Assembly: GCF_001429765.1 (NCBI RefSeq)
Contig: NZ_LMJB01000009.1
Coordinates: 290,838 to 354,837 of the forward strand
Reading direction: 5' to 3'
Source of the DNA: Flavobacterium sp. Root901
Lineage (GTDB): Bacteria > Bacteroidota > Bacteroidia > Flavobacteriales > Flavobacteriaceae
Length of the DNA: 64,000 bases
Positions 28,589 to 36,889 of this stretch are shown in pieces. How positions within the stretch are numbered: the stretch's first letter is position 1; each line of letters starts with the position of its first letter. The position numbers and the translations under genes were made by a program. The notes under the pieces are model-generated. The model made no database searches, was not told where the DNA came from, and saw only the letters and a program-made list of their open reading frames with translations.

Positions 28589-28604
28589 AACAGACTTGTC
28601 TGTT
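28589..28604. repeat. Perfect short palindrome between rmlA and the dehydratase gene
   Basis: Arms AACAGAC and GTCTGTT are separated by two bases. It lies 23 bases upstream of the TTG start of the dehydratase and immediately downstream of a perfect TAnnTTTG -7 box (28608-28615, minus strand). The position at the expected transcription start would suit an operator. It could also be a chance palindrome in the 88-base gap. Confidence 0.35.
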
Positions 28605-28607
28605 TTA

Positions 28608-28615
28608 CAAAAATA
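28608..28615 (-). promoter_or_regulatory. Possible promoter -7 box for the dehydratase gene
   Basis: On the minus strand this reads TATTTTTG, a full match to the Bacteroidota -7 consensus TAnnTTTG. No TTG is present at the expected distance upstream, so the promoter is only half supported. If active it would give an internal start for the dehydratase gene within the rml unit. Confidence 0.3.
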
Positions 28616-28654
28616 CGAATTAAAGGATTATAAATTTATTAATTTTTTTTGAAA

Positions 28655-29539
28655 TTAAATTTTAACCCCATTTTTCTTTTGTTTTAAAAGTTCATTCAAA
28701 TATTCTCCATAACCGGATTTAACTAATGACAAAGCTAAACTCTTCAATTGTTCATCATTAATAAAGCCTTGTCTCCATGCCACTTCTTCAATGCATCCAA
28801 CTTTTAAACCTTGTCTTTCCTCGAGAACCTGAACAAAATGCCCCGCTTGCATTAAACTGTTAAAAGTTCCGGTATCAAGCCAAGCTACCCCTCTTCCTAA
28901 AACGCCAACTTTTAAACTTTTCTTTTCTAAATAAATTTTATTTATATCAGTTATTTCATATTCTCCTCTTGCACTTGGTTTTATATTTTTAGCAACTTCA
29001 ACTACTGAATTATCATAAAAATACAATCCTGGAACTGCAAAGTTTGATTTTGGCTTTTCTGGCTTTTCTTCAATACTAATTGCATTTAAATTTCCATCAA
29101 ATTCAACAACACCATAACGTTCAGGATCTGAAACATGATATGCAAAAACAACTCCCCCATTAGGTTTAGTGTTAGATCTCAATAATTCCTGCATTGTAGC
29201 TCCAAAGAATATATTATCCCCCAAAATTAATGCAACATCATCGTTCCCAATAAAATCTTCGCCAATAACAAAGGCTTGTGCTAAACCATTTGGAATTGCT
29301 TGTTCTGCATAACTAAATTTACATCCTAAATTAGAACCATCACCTAATAATTTTTTAAAACTTGGCAGATCATGAGGTGTTGAAATAATCAATATTTCAT
29401 TGATTCCTACCATCATCAATGTAGACAATGGGTAATAAATCATTGGTTTGTCATAAACAGGCATCATCTGCTTACTGACTGCGAGTGTTAAGGGATGTAA
29501 ACGTGTTCCTGAACCTCCAGCTAAAATTATTCCTTTCAT
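28655..29539 (-). CDS. rmlA: Glucose-1-phosphate thymidylyltransferase
   Basis: A 294-residue nucleotidyltransferase with GGSGTRLHPLT at the N-terminus, SKQMMPVYDKPMIYYPLSTL, LGDNIFFG and WLDTGTFNSL, all RmlA-specific blocks. Length matches RmlA. It makes dTDP-glucose from glucose-1-phosphate and dTTP, feeding both dTDP-L-rhamnose (RmlB, C, D) and the dTDP-3-acetamido sugar made by the Fdt-like genes at 43.6-46.1 kb. It is read after rmlC and rmlD, with a 67-base gap after rmlD. Confidence 0.96.
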   Translation of the reverse strand: MKGIILAGGSGTRLHPLTLAVSKQMMPVYDKPMIYYPLSTLMMVGINEILIISTPHDLPSFKKLLGDGSNLGCKFSYAEQAIPNGLAQAFVIGEDFIGNDDVALILGDNIFFGATMQELLRSNTKPNGGVVFAYHVSDPERYGVVEFDGNLNAISIEEKPEKPKSNFAVPGLYFYDNSVVEVAKNIKPSARGEYEITDINKIYLEKKSLKVGVLGRGVAWLDTGTFNSLMQAGHFVQVLEERQGLKVGCIEEVAWRQGFINDEQLKSLALSLVKSGYGEYLNELLKQKKNGVKI

Positions 29540-29606
29540 AATATCTTTGAGTTTTTTAGATTTTAAAAATTTGTTACTAAATGCTGATACAAATCTTTAG
29601 ATTAAT

Positions 29607-30455
29607 CTATATAATGAACATTTTTTCTAAACTATCTTTATAATCAGGAATATCAACGTTATAAGTTTTTTTTATCTTTATTTTACTTAACAACGAAAAT
29701 ATTGGTCGTTTTGCAGGAGTTGGATAAGATGATGAAGGTATTCCATAAACTTTACAATTGTACTTTCCAAACTCTTTTATAGCCAACGCAAATTCATACC
29801 ATGTTATTTCACCTTCATTTGAATAATTGTAAATTCCTGGTATCCATTTTTCAGATTCAACAATATCAATAATTACCTGTGCTAAATCAGCGGCATAAGT
29901 AGGAGATCCTACTTGATCATTGACAACATTAATTTGATCTTTTTCTTTCATTAATCTCTGCATTGTTTTAACAAAATTATTGCCAAATTTGCTATAAACC
30001 CAAGAAGTTCTAATTACAATTGAGTTTGGATTTTCTTTAACACAAGCTATTTCTCCGGCTCTTTTACTTTCACCATAGATATTAATAGGATTTGTTACAG
30101 CTTCTTCATTTAAAGGAGTTGATGAAGATCCGTCAAACACATAATCTGTCGAAATGTGTAGTAATTTCACATTATTACCCTCAGCATATTTAGCGATTGA
30201 TTCAACTGCTAAATGATTAATTGTAAAAGCTATTTCTTTTTCTGTCTCTGCTTTGTCTACTAATGTGTATGCTGCGCAATTCAGGATAATATCAGGTTTA
30301 ATTTCATTTAACTGCACTTTCAGCAAGTTAACATCATCAAGTGTAACTTTGCTTCGATCTGCAAAAACCCAATTATAATGTAAATATTGTAAGGACAAAA
30401 CATACAATTCAGAACCCAATTGACCATTCGAACCAGTTACAAGTATCTTCTTCAT
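29607..30455 (-). CDS. rmlD: dTDP-4-dehydrorhamnose reductase
   Basis: A 282-residue SDR protein: GSNGQLGSEL cofactor loop at the start, NCAAYTLVDKAE, STDYVFDGSS and NIYGESKRAGE, where Tyr and Lys form the YxxxK pair. It reduces dTDP-4-dehydro-L-rhamnose to dTDP-L-rhamnose with NAD(P)H. The ATG shares one base with the rmlC stop (TAATG), so the two are coupled. Confidence 0.95.
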   Translation of the reverse strand: MKKILVTGSNGQLGSELYVLSLQYLHYNWVFADRSKVTLDDVNLLKVQLNEIKPDIILNCAAYTLVDKAETEKEIAFTINHLAVESIAKYAEGNNVKLLHISTDYVFDGSSSTPLNEEAVTNPINIYGESKRAGEIACVKENPNSIVIRTSWVYSKFGNNFVKTMQRLMKEKDQINVVNDQVGSPTYAADLAQVIIDIVESEKWIPGIYNYSNEGEITWYEFALAIKEFGKYNCKVYGIPSSSYPTPAKRPIFSLLSKIKIKKTYNVDIPDYKDSLEKMFII

Positions 30456-31003
30456 TAAAATAAACTATTGCATTCCTGAATAAAAGGTAGATTTTGATCT
30501 TTTTCTGAAATAATGGCTTTATTTAAATCTATCATCCAGTCAATATTTAATGACGGATCATCAAATTTAATACCTCCTTCGGAAGCTTTATTGTAAATCT
30601 GATCACATTTATACATTACAGAAGCGGTTTCACTTATGACTGAAAAACCATGTGCAAAACCTTGTGGTATTAATAGTTGCTTTTTATTCTCGGCTGATAA
30701 TAAAACACTGAATGTTTTGCCGTAAGTTCGTGAACCTATTCTCAAATCAACTACAATATCTACTATTTCGCCTTGTAAAACACGAACTAGTTTAGTTTGA
30801 GCAAATGGTGGATTTTGATAATGCAAACCTCTCAAGGTTCCATATCGTGAAAATGATTGATTATCCTGAATGAAATCAATTTCAACACCTAAGTCTTGAA
30901 ATTTAGTTTTGTTGTATGATTCAAAAAAATAACCTCTTTCATCTCCTAATATAATAGGTTCGACGATAAGTAAACCTTCAATAAATGTTTTTTCAATTTT
31001 CAT
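30455..31003 (-). CDS. rmlC: dTDP-4-dehydrorhamnose 3,5-epimerase
   Basis: A 182-residue cupin. Seen are EPIILGDERGYFFESYN, LRGLHYQNPP with the catalytic His, GEIVDIVVDLRIGSRTYGK and PQGFAHGF. Length and block order match RmlC. It epimerises C3 and C5 of dTDP-4-keto-6-deoxyglucose. It lies four bases after the stop of the aminotransferase gene at 31008 and overlaps rmlD by one base. Confidence 0.96.
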   Translation of the reverse strand: MKIEKTFIEGLLIVEPIILGDERGYFFESYNKTKFQDLGVEIDFIQDNQSFSRYGTLRGLHYQNPPFAQTKLVRVLQGEIVDIVVDLRIGSRTYGKTFSVLLSAENKKQLLIPQGFAHGFSVISETASVMYKCDQIYNKASEGGIKFDDPSLNIDWMIDLNKAIISEKDQNLPFIQECNSLF

Positions 31004-31007
31004 TTAA

Positions 31008-32156
31008 TTAGAATTTCACGTTAAAAAAATCGTCTAAAACTGCCTGTATTCTTTTTCTATCTTCATCACTTAAATTTGATCCAGAAGGCAGACACAACCC
31101 ATTTTCAAATAATTTTTCAGACACTTTTTTACCATAATATGGATACTGTTCAAAAACAGGCTGCAAATGCATTGGCTTCCAAAGAGGCCTGCTTTCAATA
31201 TTAGCTGCTTCAAATGCGACTCTTAAATTTTCTCTTGTCTTTCCCTTAGTTTTTGCCGAATCGATTGTAATGGCAGACAACCAATGATTTGAAAAATAAT
31301 CATTATTTGGTTCTGTAAGAACCTCAACGCCTTCAATATTATTAAAGTAATTAGCATAAAATCTATTCATCTTTCTACGAAGTTGTATATGATTGTCTAA
31401 AATTTCCATTTGTCCACGACCAATGCCTGCGCAGATATTACTCATTCTGTAATTATATCCAATTTCACTATGTTGATAATGAGGTGCATTATCTCTAGCC
31501 TGAGTAGAAAGAAAAACTGCTTTTTCTTTTATCTCTGATTTTTTTGTTACAATTGCTCCACCTCCAGACGTTGTAATAATTTTATTTCCATTAAAAGAAA
31601 GAATTCCTATTTCGCCAAAAGTTCCACATTTCTTATTTTTAAAATAACTTCCTAGTGCTTCTGCACTATCTTCAAGAACAGGAATGTTATACTTTGCAGC
31701 GATATTATTAATATCATCAACTTTGTAAGGCATTCCATAAAGATGAACTGCAATGATTGCTTTTGGTTTTTTTCCTTTCGAGATTCTGTCAATAATAGCA
31801 TTTTCTAGTGAGATTGGACATAAATTCCATGTATCACTTTCGCTGTCAACAAAAACAGGAGTTGCCCCTAAATATAAAATTGGATTTGCAGATGCTGAAA
31901 AAGTCATACTTTGGCAAATAACTTCATCACCAGTTTTAATACCTAATAGAATTAGCCCTAAATGAATAGCAGCTGTTCCTGAACTTAGTGCACCTACTTG
32001 AACATTTGATCCCAAATATGTTTCTAAATCTTTTTCGAAACCGTTGACATTTGGTCCTAATGGAGCTATCCAATTTGTATCAAAAGCTTCTTTCACATAT
32101 TTTTCTTCTGTTCCTCCCATATGTGGAGATGACAGCCATATTTTTGAATTATTCAT
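31008..32156 (-). CDS. DegT/DnrJ aminotransferase, PglE-like
   Basis: A 382-residue PLP enzyme of the DegT/DnrJ/EryC1/StrS family. KIWLSSPHMGGTEEKYV at the start and SFNGNKIITTSGGGA, where Lys binds PLP, are characteristic of the PglE/LegC subgroup that aminates UDP-4-keto-6-deoxy-GlcNAc. NYRMSNICAGIGRGQM is the usual substrate-site block. It would make UDP-4-amino-4,6-dideoxy-GlcNAc from the dehydratase product. It overlaps the acetyltransferase gene upstream by eight bases, which supports a shared pathway. Confidence 0.9.
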   Translation of the reverse strand: MNNSKIWLSSPHMGGTEEKYVKEAFDTNWIAPLGPNVNGFEKDLETYLGSNVQVGALSSGTAAIHLGLILLGIKTGDEVICQSMTFSASANPILYLGATPVFVDSESDTWNLCPISLENAIIDRISKGKKPKAIIAVHLYGMPYKVDDINNIAAKYNIPVLEDSAEALGSYFKNKKCGTFGEIGILSFNGNKIITTSGGGAIVTKKSEIKEKAVFLSTQARDNAPHYQHSEIGYNYRMSNICAGIGRGQMEILDNHIQLRRKMNRFYANYFNNIEGVEVLTEPNNDYFSNHWLSAITIDSAKTKGKTRENLRVAFEAANIESRPLWKPMHLQPVFEQYPYYGKKVSEKLFENGLCLPSGSNLSDEDRKRIQAVLDDFFNVKF

Positions 32157-32769
32157 TTTTATGATTATATTTTATTATTTTGCCTGGATTACCAACAACA
32201 ACAGCAAAATCCGGAATATCATCGATTATTACCGATCCAGCTCCTATCGTTGTCCATTTTCCAATTTTAACACCTTGTATAACGCAAGTACCAATACCAA
32301 CATGTGTTCCCTCTCCTATTGTAACGTTTCCTGCTAGAGAAACATTGGGAGAAATATGGCAATAGTCTGCGATGTTGCAATCATGGTCAATTATTGAACC
32401 CGTATTAATAATACAATGCTCACCTATATTTACAGAAGCATTTATAACGACTCCCGCCATAACAACAGAACCTTTATCAATTTTTGCACTTTCAGATATG
32501 ATTGCTTTATTATGAAATGCAACAGCAAAGTGAGCATTAATATTTGAAGCAATTTTTTTTCTAGTCTCATTATTTCCTATCGAAATAATAATTTTATCTC
32601 CTGGCAAAATTTCTGTTTTAGAAAATTCAATTACAGGAATATCCATAAGAAAATTATTTTTTGGATAGTCATCCAAAATTGCTCCAACTTTATTGTTTAT
32701 GCTTTTTAATATCTCAATAATTACTTTGCAATGACCGCTTGCTCCATATAAATATTTAACACTCTCCAT
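32149..32769 (-). CDS. PglD/NeuD-like sugar N-acetyltransferase
   Basis: A 206-residue protein: a small N-terminal Rossmann-like part (YLYGASGHCKVI, AILDDYPKN) followed by a left-handed beta-helix. IDHDCNIADYCHISPNVSLAG contains the conserved His that acts as base in PglD, and IGAGSVIIDDIPDFAVVVGNP closes the helix. It would N-acetylate UDP-4-amino-sugar to UDP-diNAc-bacillosamine. It overlaps the priming transferase gene by 14 bases and the aminotransferase gene by eight. A NeuD-like sialic acid O-acetyltransferase role is less likely given these neighbours. Confidence 0.87.
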   Translation of the reverse strand: MESVKYLYGASGHCKVIIEILKSINNKVGAILDDYPKNNFLMDIPVIEFSKTEILPGDKIIISIGNNETRKKIASNINAHFAVAFHNKAIISESAKIDKGSVVMAGVVINASVNIGEHCIINTGSIIDHDCNIADYCHISPNVSLAGNVTIGEGTHVGIGTCVIQGVKIGKWTTIGAGSVIIDDIPDFAVVVGNPGKIIKYNHKNE

Positions 32770-33361
32770 TAAAACGATCTATAGTTGCAACATTTGCTGC
32801 ATTAATTCCTTCACTTACAATTACTTTTTTAAAAGTTTTCAGAATAATTTTTAAATCTAACAAAAATGATAAGTTTTCAACATACCAAACATCAAATGTA
32901 AATTTATCCTGCCATGAAATTGCATTTCTTCCATTTACTTGTGCCCAACCTGTAATACCTGGTTTGACGTCATGTCGTTGTTTTTGGAATTCGTTATACA
33001 ATGGTAAATATTCCGGTAGTAATGGACGAGGACCTATAATACTCATATCACCTTTTAGAACATTTAATAATTGAGGTATCTCGTCTAAAGATGTTTTTCT
33101 AACAAATTGACCAATCTTCGTTATTCGTTCTGCATCTGATAATAATTCTCCTTGAGAATCTTTCTTCTCGTTCATGGTTCTAAACTTTATTATTTTAAAA
33201 ATCTTACCACTTTTCCCTGGACGGTTTTGAAAAAAAAATGGTTTTCCTTGATTTGCAAAACATAAACCTATTGTTACTATAAAAAAAATTGGACTCAGAA
33301 TTAGAAAACCAATAAATGCAACTAAAAAATCAAGTGCGGGTTTAAAAACTACTTTGTACAT
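32756..33361 (-). CDS. Initiating sugar-phosphate transferase (PglC-like)
   Basis: A 201-residue monotopic phosphoglycosyl transferase. It has one N-terminal membrane segment (about 8-33), then KIIKFRTMNEKKD, TSLDEIPQLLNVLKGDMS with the catalytic Asp-Glu pair, GPRPLLPEY and KPGITGWAQVNGR. This is the small, single-domain form (PglC) rather than WbaP/WcaJ. It would move diNAcBac-1-P to undecaprenyl phosphate and so start the glycan. It is the only priming enzyme in the window. It overlaps neighbours on both sides. Confidence 0.93.
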   Translation of the reverse strand: MYKVVFKPALDFLVAFIGFLILSPIFFIVTIGLCFANQGKPFFFQNRPGKSGKIFKIIKFRTMNEKKDSQGELLSDAERITKIGQFVRKTSLDEIPQLLNVLKGDMSIIGPRPLLPEYLPLYNEFQKQRHDVKPGITGWAQVNGRNAISWQDKFTFDVWYVENLSFLLDLKIILKTFKKVIVSEGINAANVATIDRFNGEC

Positions 33362-34536
33362 AAATTTTCTAATTTTTTATATTCATCTAAAATAGCATCC
33401 CAAATGACTTTTTGATCATAGCGAGATACGATCATTTCTCTAGATTTCTCTTTTAAAGAATTTTTCAATTCTGAATCACTAATCATTCTTTTCATACTAT
33501 CATATATCGATTGGGCATTTTTTACAGGCACGATTATTCCATTAATTCCGTCTTCAATAATTTCATTACATCCATTTATATCAGAGACAATAGATGGTAA
33601 GCCCATAGCGCCTGCTTGCATTACAACATTTGGAAATCCTTCTCGATAGCTAGGAAAAACTAAACAATCGCTAATAGCAAAATAAGAACGAACATCTTGC
33701 TGGAAACCAACTGAAAGAATTTTTGAATTTTCTTTAATAATCTGAAGGGTATTCAAATCCAATGGATCTAATTCTTCTTCAAAAGGACCAACAAGAATTA
33801 ATTTAGCATTACTATAATCCTTACTAAGTTCATTGAAGGATTTAACCAGTTCATTTATACCTTTATCAGAAACAAGTCTTCCAACAAAAATAAAAACAAA
33901 ATCTGTTGGAATAATATTTAAATGTTTTGCTAATAAAGTTTTTTGTTCTGATGAAATTAAGTTTGCATCAAAATGATTGGTGTTAATTCCATTTGAACTT
34001 CCATTTCCTAAAACTTTTAATTTTGCTTTATCTGCAAATTTATTTTCTACTATAAAATCATACAACCCTTTTGAGTTTGGATATACATTTGTAGCAAATC
34101 GATAAGTTAATTTTTCTACAAGATTTAATAACTTTCTTTTATTTCCCGTGGCTTCCATTAATGGTAAACCTGCAACAGTATGTAGTCTAAAGGGTACTCC
34201 AGCAAACTTTGCAGCAAGCATTGAAATAATACCTGCTTTTGGTGTATGAGAATGGACTATAAAAGGTTTTTCTTTTTTTAAAATAATATATAATTTATAG
34301 AGGGATTTTAAATCTTTCGCAGGCGAAATTTTTCTAGTCATTTCTACCGACAAAACCCGAATTCCTTCATCTAAATTAACATCTGACAGTTCTTTTCCAG
34401 CAGATGAAATTCCGATTACTTCATAATAAGAAGACATAAATCTATTTTGCCCTTTTAATAAAGTTTTTAATGATAATGGAACAGTCGTAATACGTATTAA
34501 TTTCTGTTTACTTTTACCTGAAATTATTTGGTTCAT
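33349..34536 (-). CDS. Family 4 glycosyltransferase, likely second sugar on the lipid carrier
   Basis: A GT-B enzyme of about 395 residues. Its N-terminal domain has IRITTVPLSLKTLLKGQ, HSHTPKAGIISMLAAKFAGV and TVAGLPLMEATGN, a pattern of enzymes acting right after PglC-type priming (PglA-like). The donor domain has FVGRLVSDKGINEL and YREGFPNVVMQAGAMG. I use the ATG at 34536; a TTG at 34566 would add ten residues without conservation. It overlaps the priming transferase gene by 13 bases, which fits a role in adding the second sugar. Confidence 0.87.
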   Translation of the reverse strand: MNQIISGKSKQKLIRITTVPLSLKTLLKGQNRFMSSYYEVIGISSAGKELSDVNLDEGIRVLSVEMTRKISPAKDLKSLYKLYIILKKEKPFIVHSHTPKAGIISMLAAKFAGVPFRLHTVAGLPLMEATGNKRKLLNLVEKLTYRFATNVYPNSKGLYDFIVENKFADKAKLKVLGNGSSNGINTNHFDANLISSEQKTLLAKHLNIIPTDFVFIFVGRLVSDKGINELVKSFNELSKDYSNAKLILVGPFEEELDPLDLNTLQIIKENSKILSVGFQQDVRSYFAISDCLVFPSYREGFPNVVMQAGAMGLPSIVSDINGCNEIIEDGINGIIVPVKNAQSIYDSMKRMISDSELKNSLKEKSREMIVSRYDQKVIWDAILDEYKKLENLCTK

Positions 34537-34631
34537 TTCTAAATGTAGGGATATTTTTAAACACAATCAACATTTACCGCACTAAACAATGTTTGTGTGT
34601 GTATTGCTTTTAATTTCTTTAGATCAAATGT

Positions 34632-35759
34632 TTAATTCACAGAAATTATTCTTTCACGCAATTGTTTTTTTCTCAGTTCAGTTTCTTTAGTATCCAACTT
34701 TCCGTTGGTATTTATCTTCAAATTAGAAAATTTATACTTTGGTATATATTTAAAATCGCTGGCCATTAATAATTTATTCTGACTGTCATTCCAATTAGAA
34801 TTTGTAACATTAATAAATCCGCCAAGCACTTTAATGGATTCTGGATATGAAAGTCTATTACCTCCCATTAAAAAACTCGTTTTAGAAAAGTAATCAATAT
34901 GAGAATCAATATTAATCGAAACGTTCTTATGATTTTTTCCAATCATATTCAATAAAATAATTGCGACGCCAGCATCTGCGTTATTGAAAGTTTTTATTTT
35001 TTTTAAATTTATACTTTCTAAAACATCATCATTAGTATTTGGTTCGATATCAATTCCTGCCATCGGAAGAGTTCCATTAGTATTTGAAAGTACTATATTC
35101 GAAATATCTATTTTCTTCCCACTTATAATCGATATTCCATTGCGTCGATTGTTATCAATAATTCCTCCTTTAACAATAATATTTTCTGACTCTATGACAG
35201 AAACTTTACTAATATAAATACCATCTCCCCAACAATTTTTTATTTCTGGGTTATAAATTGAAATATTTTTAGATGAAAGTATATTAATACCCATTCCCCA
35301 TTCTCCCTTCACACCCGTATGTTCATATCTTTCTCCTATTAATTTAGGATTATATATTTGAACGTTTTCTATATTTTTAAGATCTAAAATTTGATAATTT
35401 GAAAGTGAATTTGCCTTTAAAATTAATTTTGATTTACTTTTAAATAGTAGTATTGAATTGCTTTTTAATGTTAAACCATTTTCTCCTATTAGGATTGGAA
35501 AATTAGGAAATTCAACAAAACTATTTTCATCAATTCCTTTTTGTAAGTAAGTACCATAATCAACAGATCCATCCTGAACATAATTCTTAGGCAGATAATT
35601 CTCTAACCTTGAATATTTAATTTTGCTTTTTACAACTAATGGAATAGTAGCAATATGAGTTGTTTTAACGTTTCTATATTTAAAACTTAACTCCTTCTTT
35701 TGCTGGGAGTTGCATGATACAAAAAACAATAAAACTAATAATAATATTAATTTATTCAT
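34632..35759 (-). CDS. Predicted lipoprotein with right-handed beta-helix
   Basis: A 375-residue protein with a lipoprotein signal: a hydrophobic N-terminus and the lipobox FVSCN at Cys16. The mature part contains repeated short strands such as IENVQIYNPKLIG, NISIYNPEIKNCWGDGIYIS, NIIVKGGIIDNNRRNGISII and IDISNIVLSNTNG, the rung pattern of parallel beta-helix proteins (pectate lyase-like). These often bind, cleave or epimerise polysaccharides. No catalytic set can be identified with confidence. It is encoded between two GT4 genes and shares one base with the upstream gene (TAATG), so it belongs to the biosynthesis unit. Confidence 0.75.
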   Translation of the reverse strand: MNKLILLLVLLFFVSCNSQQKKELSFKYRNVKTTHIATIPLVVKSKIKYSRLENYLPKNYVQDGSVDYGTYLQKGIDENSFVEFPNFPILIGENGLTLKSNSILLFKSKSKLILKANSLSNYQILDLKNIENVQIYNPKLIGERYEHTGVKGEWGMGINILSSKNISIYNPEIKNCWGDGIYISKVSVIESENIIVKGGIIDNNRRNGISIISGKKIDISNIVLSNTNGTLPMAGIDIEPNTNDDVLESINLKKIKTFNNADAGVAIILLNMIGKNHKNVSINIDSHIDYFSKTSFLMGGNRLSYPESIKVLGGFINVTNSNWNDSQNKLLMASDFKYIPKYKFSNLKINTNGKLDTKETELRKKQLRERIISVN

Positions 35760-36832
35760 TATACTAATTTATATATTTCAATATATTGATCTATCATTTT
35801 ATTTATACTAAAATCATTAGATCTTAGTAAGCACTGTCTAGCATTTTTTTGATAAAAATCATTGTCCTCTAGCAATTTCCTTACCAAAATTTCGAGTTCT
35901 TTCTCATTTCCTTTTTCAAATAGCAAACCATGGTCTTTAACAATTTCTTTGATTCCGTCAATATTACTTGCTATAACCGGCTTACCAGACGCCATTCCCT
36001 CTACAATCGCTAGTCCAAATCCTTCCCATTCTGAAGATAAAATTACAACATCGCTATACTTCAATAATTCGGGAATATCGTATCTGTTACCTAAAAACAC
36101 TACTCTTTCTTTAATCCCTAATCCTTCTGCTAAAACTTTATTGTTCTCAATCAAAGGTCCATCTCCTACCAAAATCAATTTAACTACTTCCGGAAGCAGT
36201 TTCAAACTTCGAATTAAAGTCGCTTGATCTTTTTGTTTACGAAAACTAGATACCTGTATTAACTTAAAATCTTCTTTTTCGAAAAACTTAAAATCTGCAA
36301 TATTATCCACATTATTAAATTTTTTGGTCTCTATACCATTATTAATAACGTGCATGTTTTTATTAAATTTTAGATGTTTCTTCAAGTTATTTTTTACACC
36401 TAGAGTTATACAAACAATTTTTTGAAGTTTCTTATAAATAATCCTGTCAACAAATTTAAATAGCACCATATCCCTCCTTCTATTGTTAGTACTATGTTCT
36501 GTATAGACTAATTTGACTTTCGAAAAAGAAATACATTTTGCAATTACTACCCAATATAATGTTGGAAATAAGTGTAAGTGTGCTACGTCATATTTCTTTA
36601 GATAGGGAATAATTTTAAATATTAAAAAAGGGTTATAAATAGATTTAGAGGTAAGTCCTGATACTTTTCCATTGCTATTCTTCTCTAGCTGTTCCCAAAA
36701 TGGAGTTTTCCTATTGTTTATAGAGAGAACATCCATCTCTATTCCTTTGGCTTGATAAAGAGGGACACTATCAACAATTAACTTTTCTGCTCCCCCAATA
36801 GATAGAGATGTAATGATTTGCAATACTTTCAC
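35759..36832 (-). CDS. Family 4 glycosyltransferase
   Basis: A 357-residue GT4: VLQIITSLSIGGAEKLIVDS with the glycine-rich loop, HLHLFPTLYW, YTEHSTNNRRRD, FRKQKDQATLIRSL and SSEWEGFGLAIVEGMASGKPVI, which has the E-x7-E signature. The start is a GTG at 36832, directly before the first conserved strand; no ATG is available there. It lies 57 bases after the polymerase gene. Specificity unknown. Confidence 0.9.
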   Translation of the reverse strand: MKVLQIITSLSIGGAEKLIVDSVPLYQAKGIEMDVLSINNRKTPFWEQLEKNSNGKVSGLTSKSIYNPFLIFKIIPYLKKYDVAHLHLFPTLYWVVIAKCISFSKVKLVYTEHSTNNRRRDMVLFKFVDRIIYKKLQKIVCITLGVKNNLKKHLKFNKNMHVINNGIETKKFNNVDNIADFKFFEKEDFKLIQVSSFRKQKDQATLIRSLKLLPEVVKLILVGDGPLIENNKVLAEGLGIKERVVFLGNRYDIPELLKYSDVVILSSEWEGFGLAIVEGMASGKPVIASNIDGIKEIVKDHGLLFEKGNEKELEILVRKLLEDNDFYQKNARQCLLRSNDFSINKMIDQYIEIYKLV

Positions 36833-36889
36833 CTGGTAAATTTATTTTCTTTTCTTAAGCTGTGATGTTTTTTAAAATTATCTTTCAAT

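Noticed and set aside
32044..32365. Plus-strand frames opposite the PglD-like and aminotransferase genes
   Set aside because: Both genes on the minus strand have full family motifs over this stretch; the opposite frames look like random translations.
34561..34610. AAACA-A-TGTTT and AC/GT-rich inverted motifs between two genes
   Set aside because: Arms of only five to seven bases with mismatches and no flanking T tract or promoter box; chance in AT-rich DNA is likely.
35862..36227. 121-residue plus-strand open frame
   Set aside because: It lies wholly inside a GT4 gene on the other strand with clear family motifs. The translation is Ser/Pro/Ile-rich with no recognisable domain.
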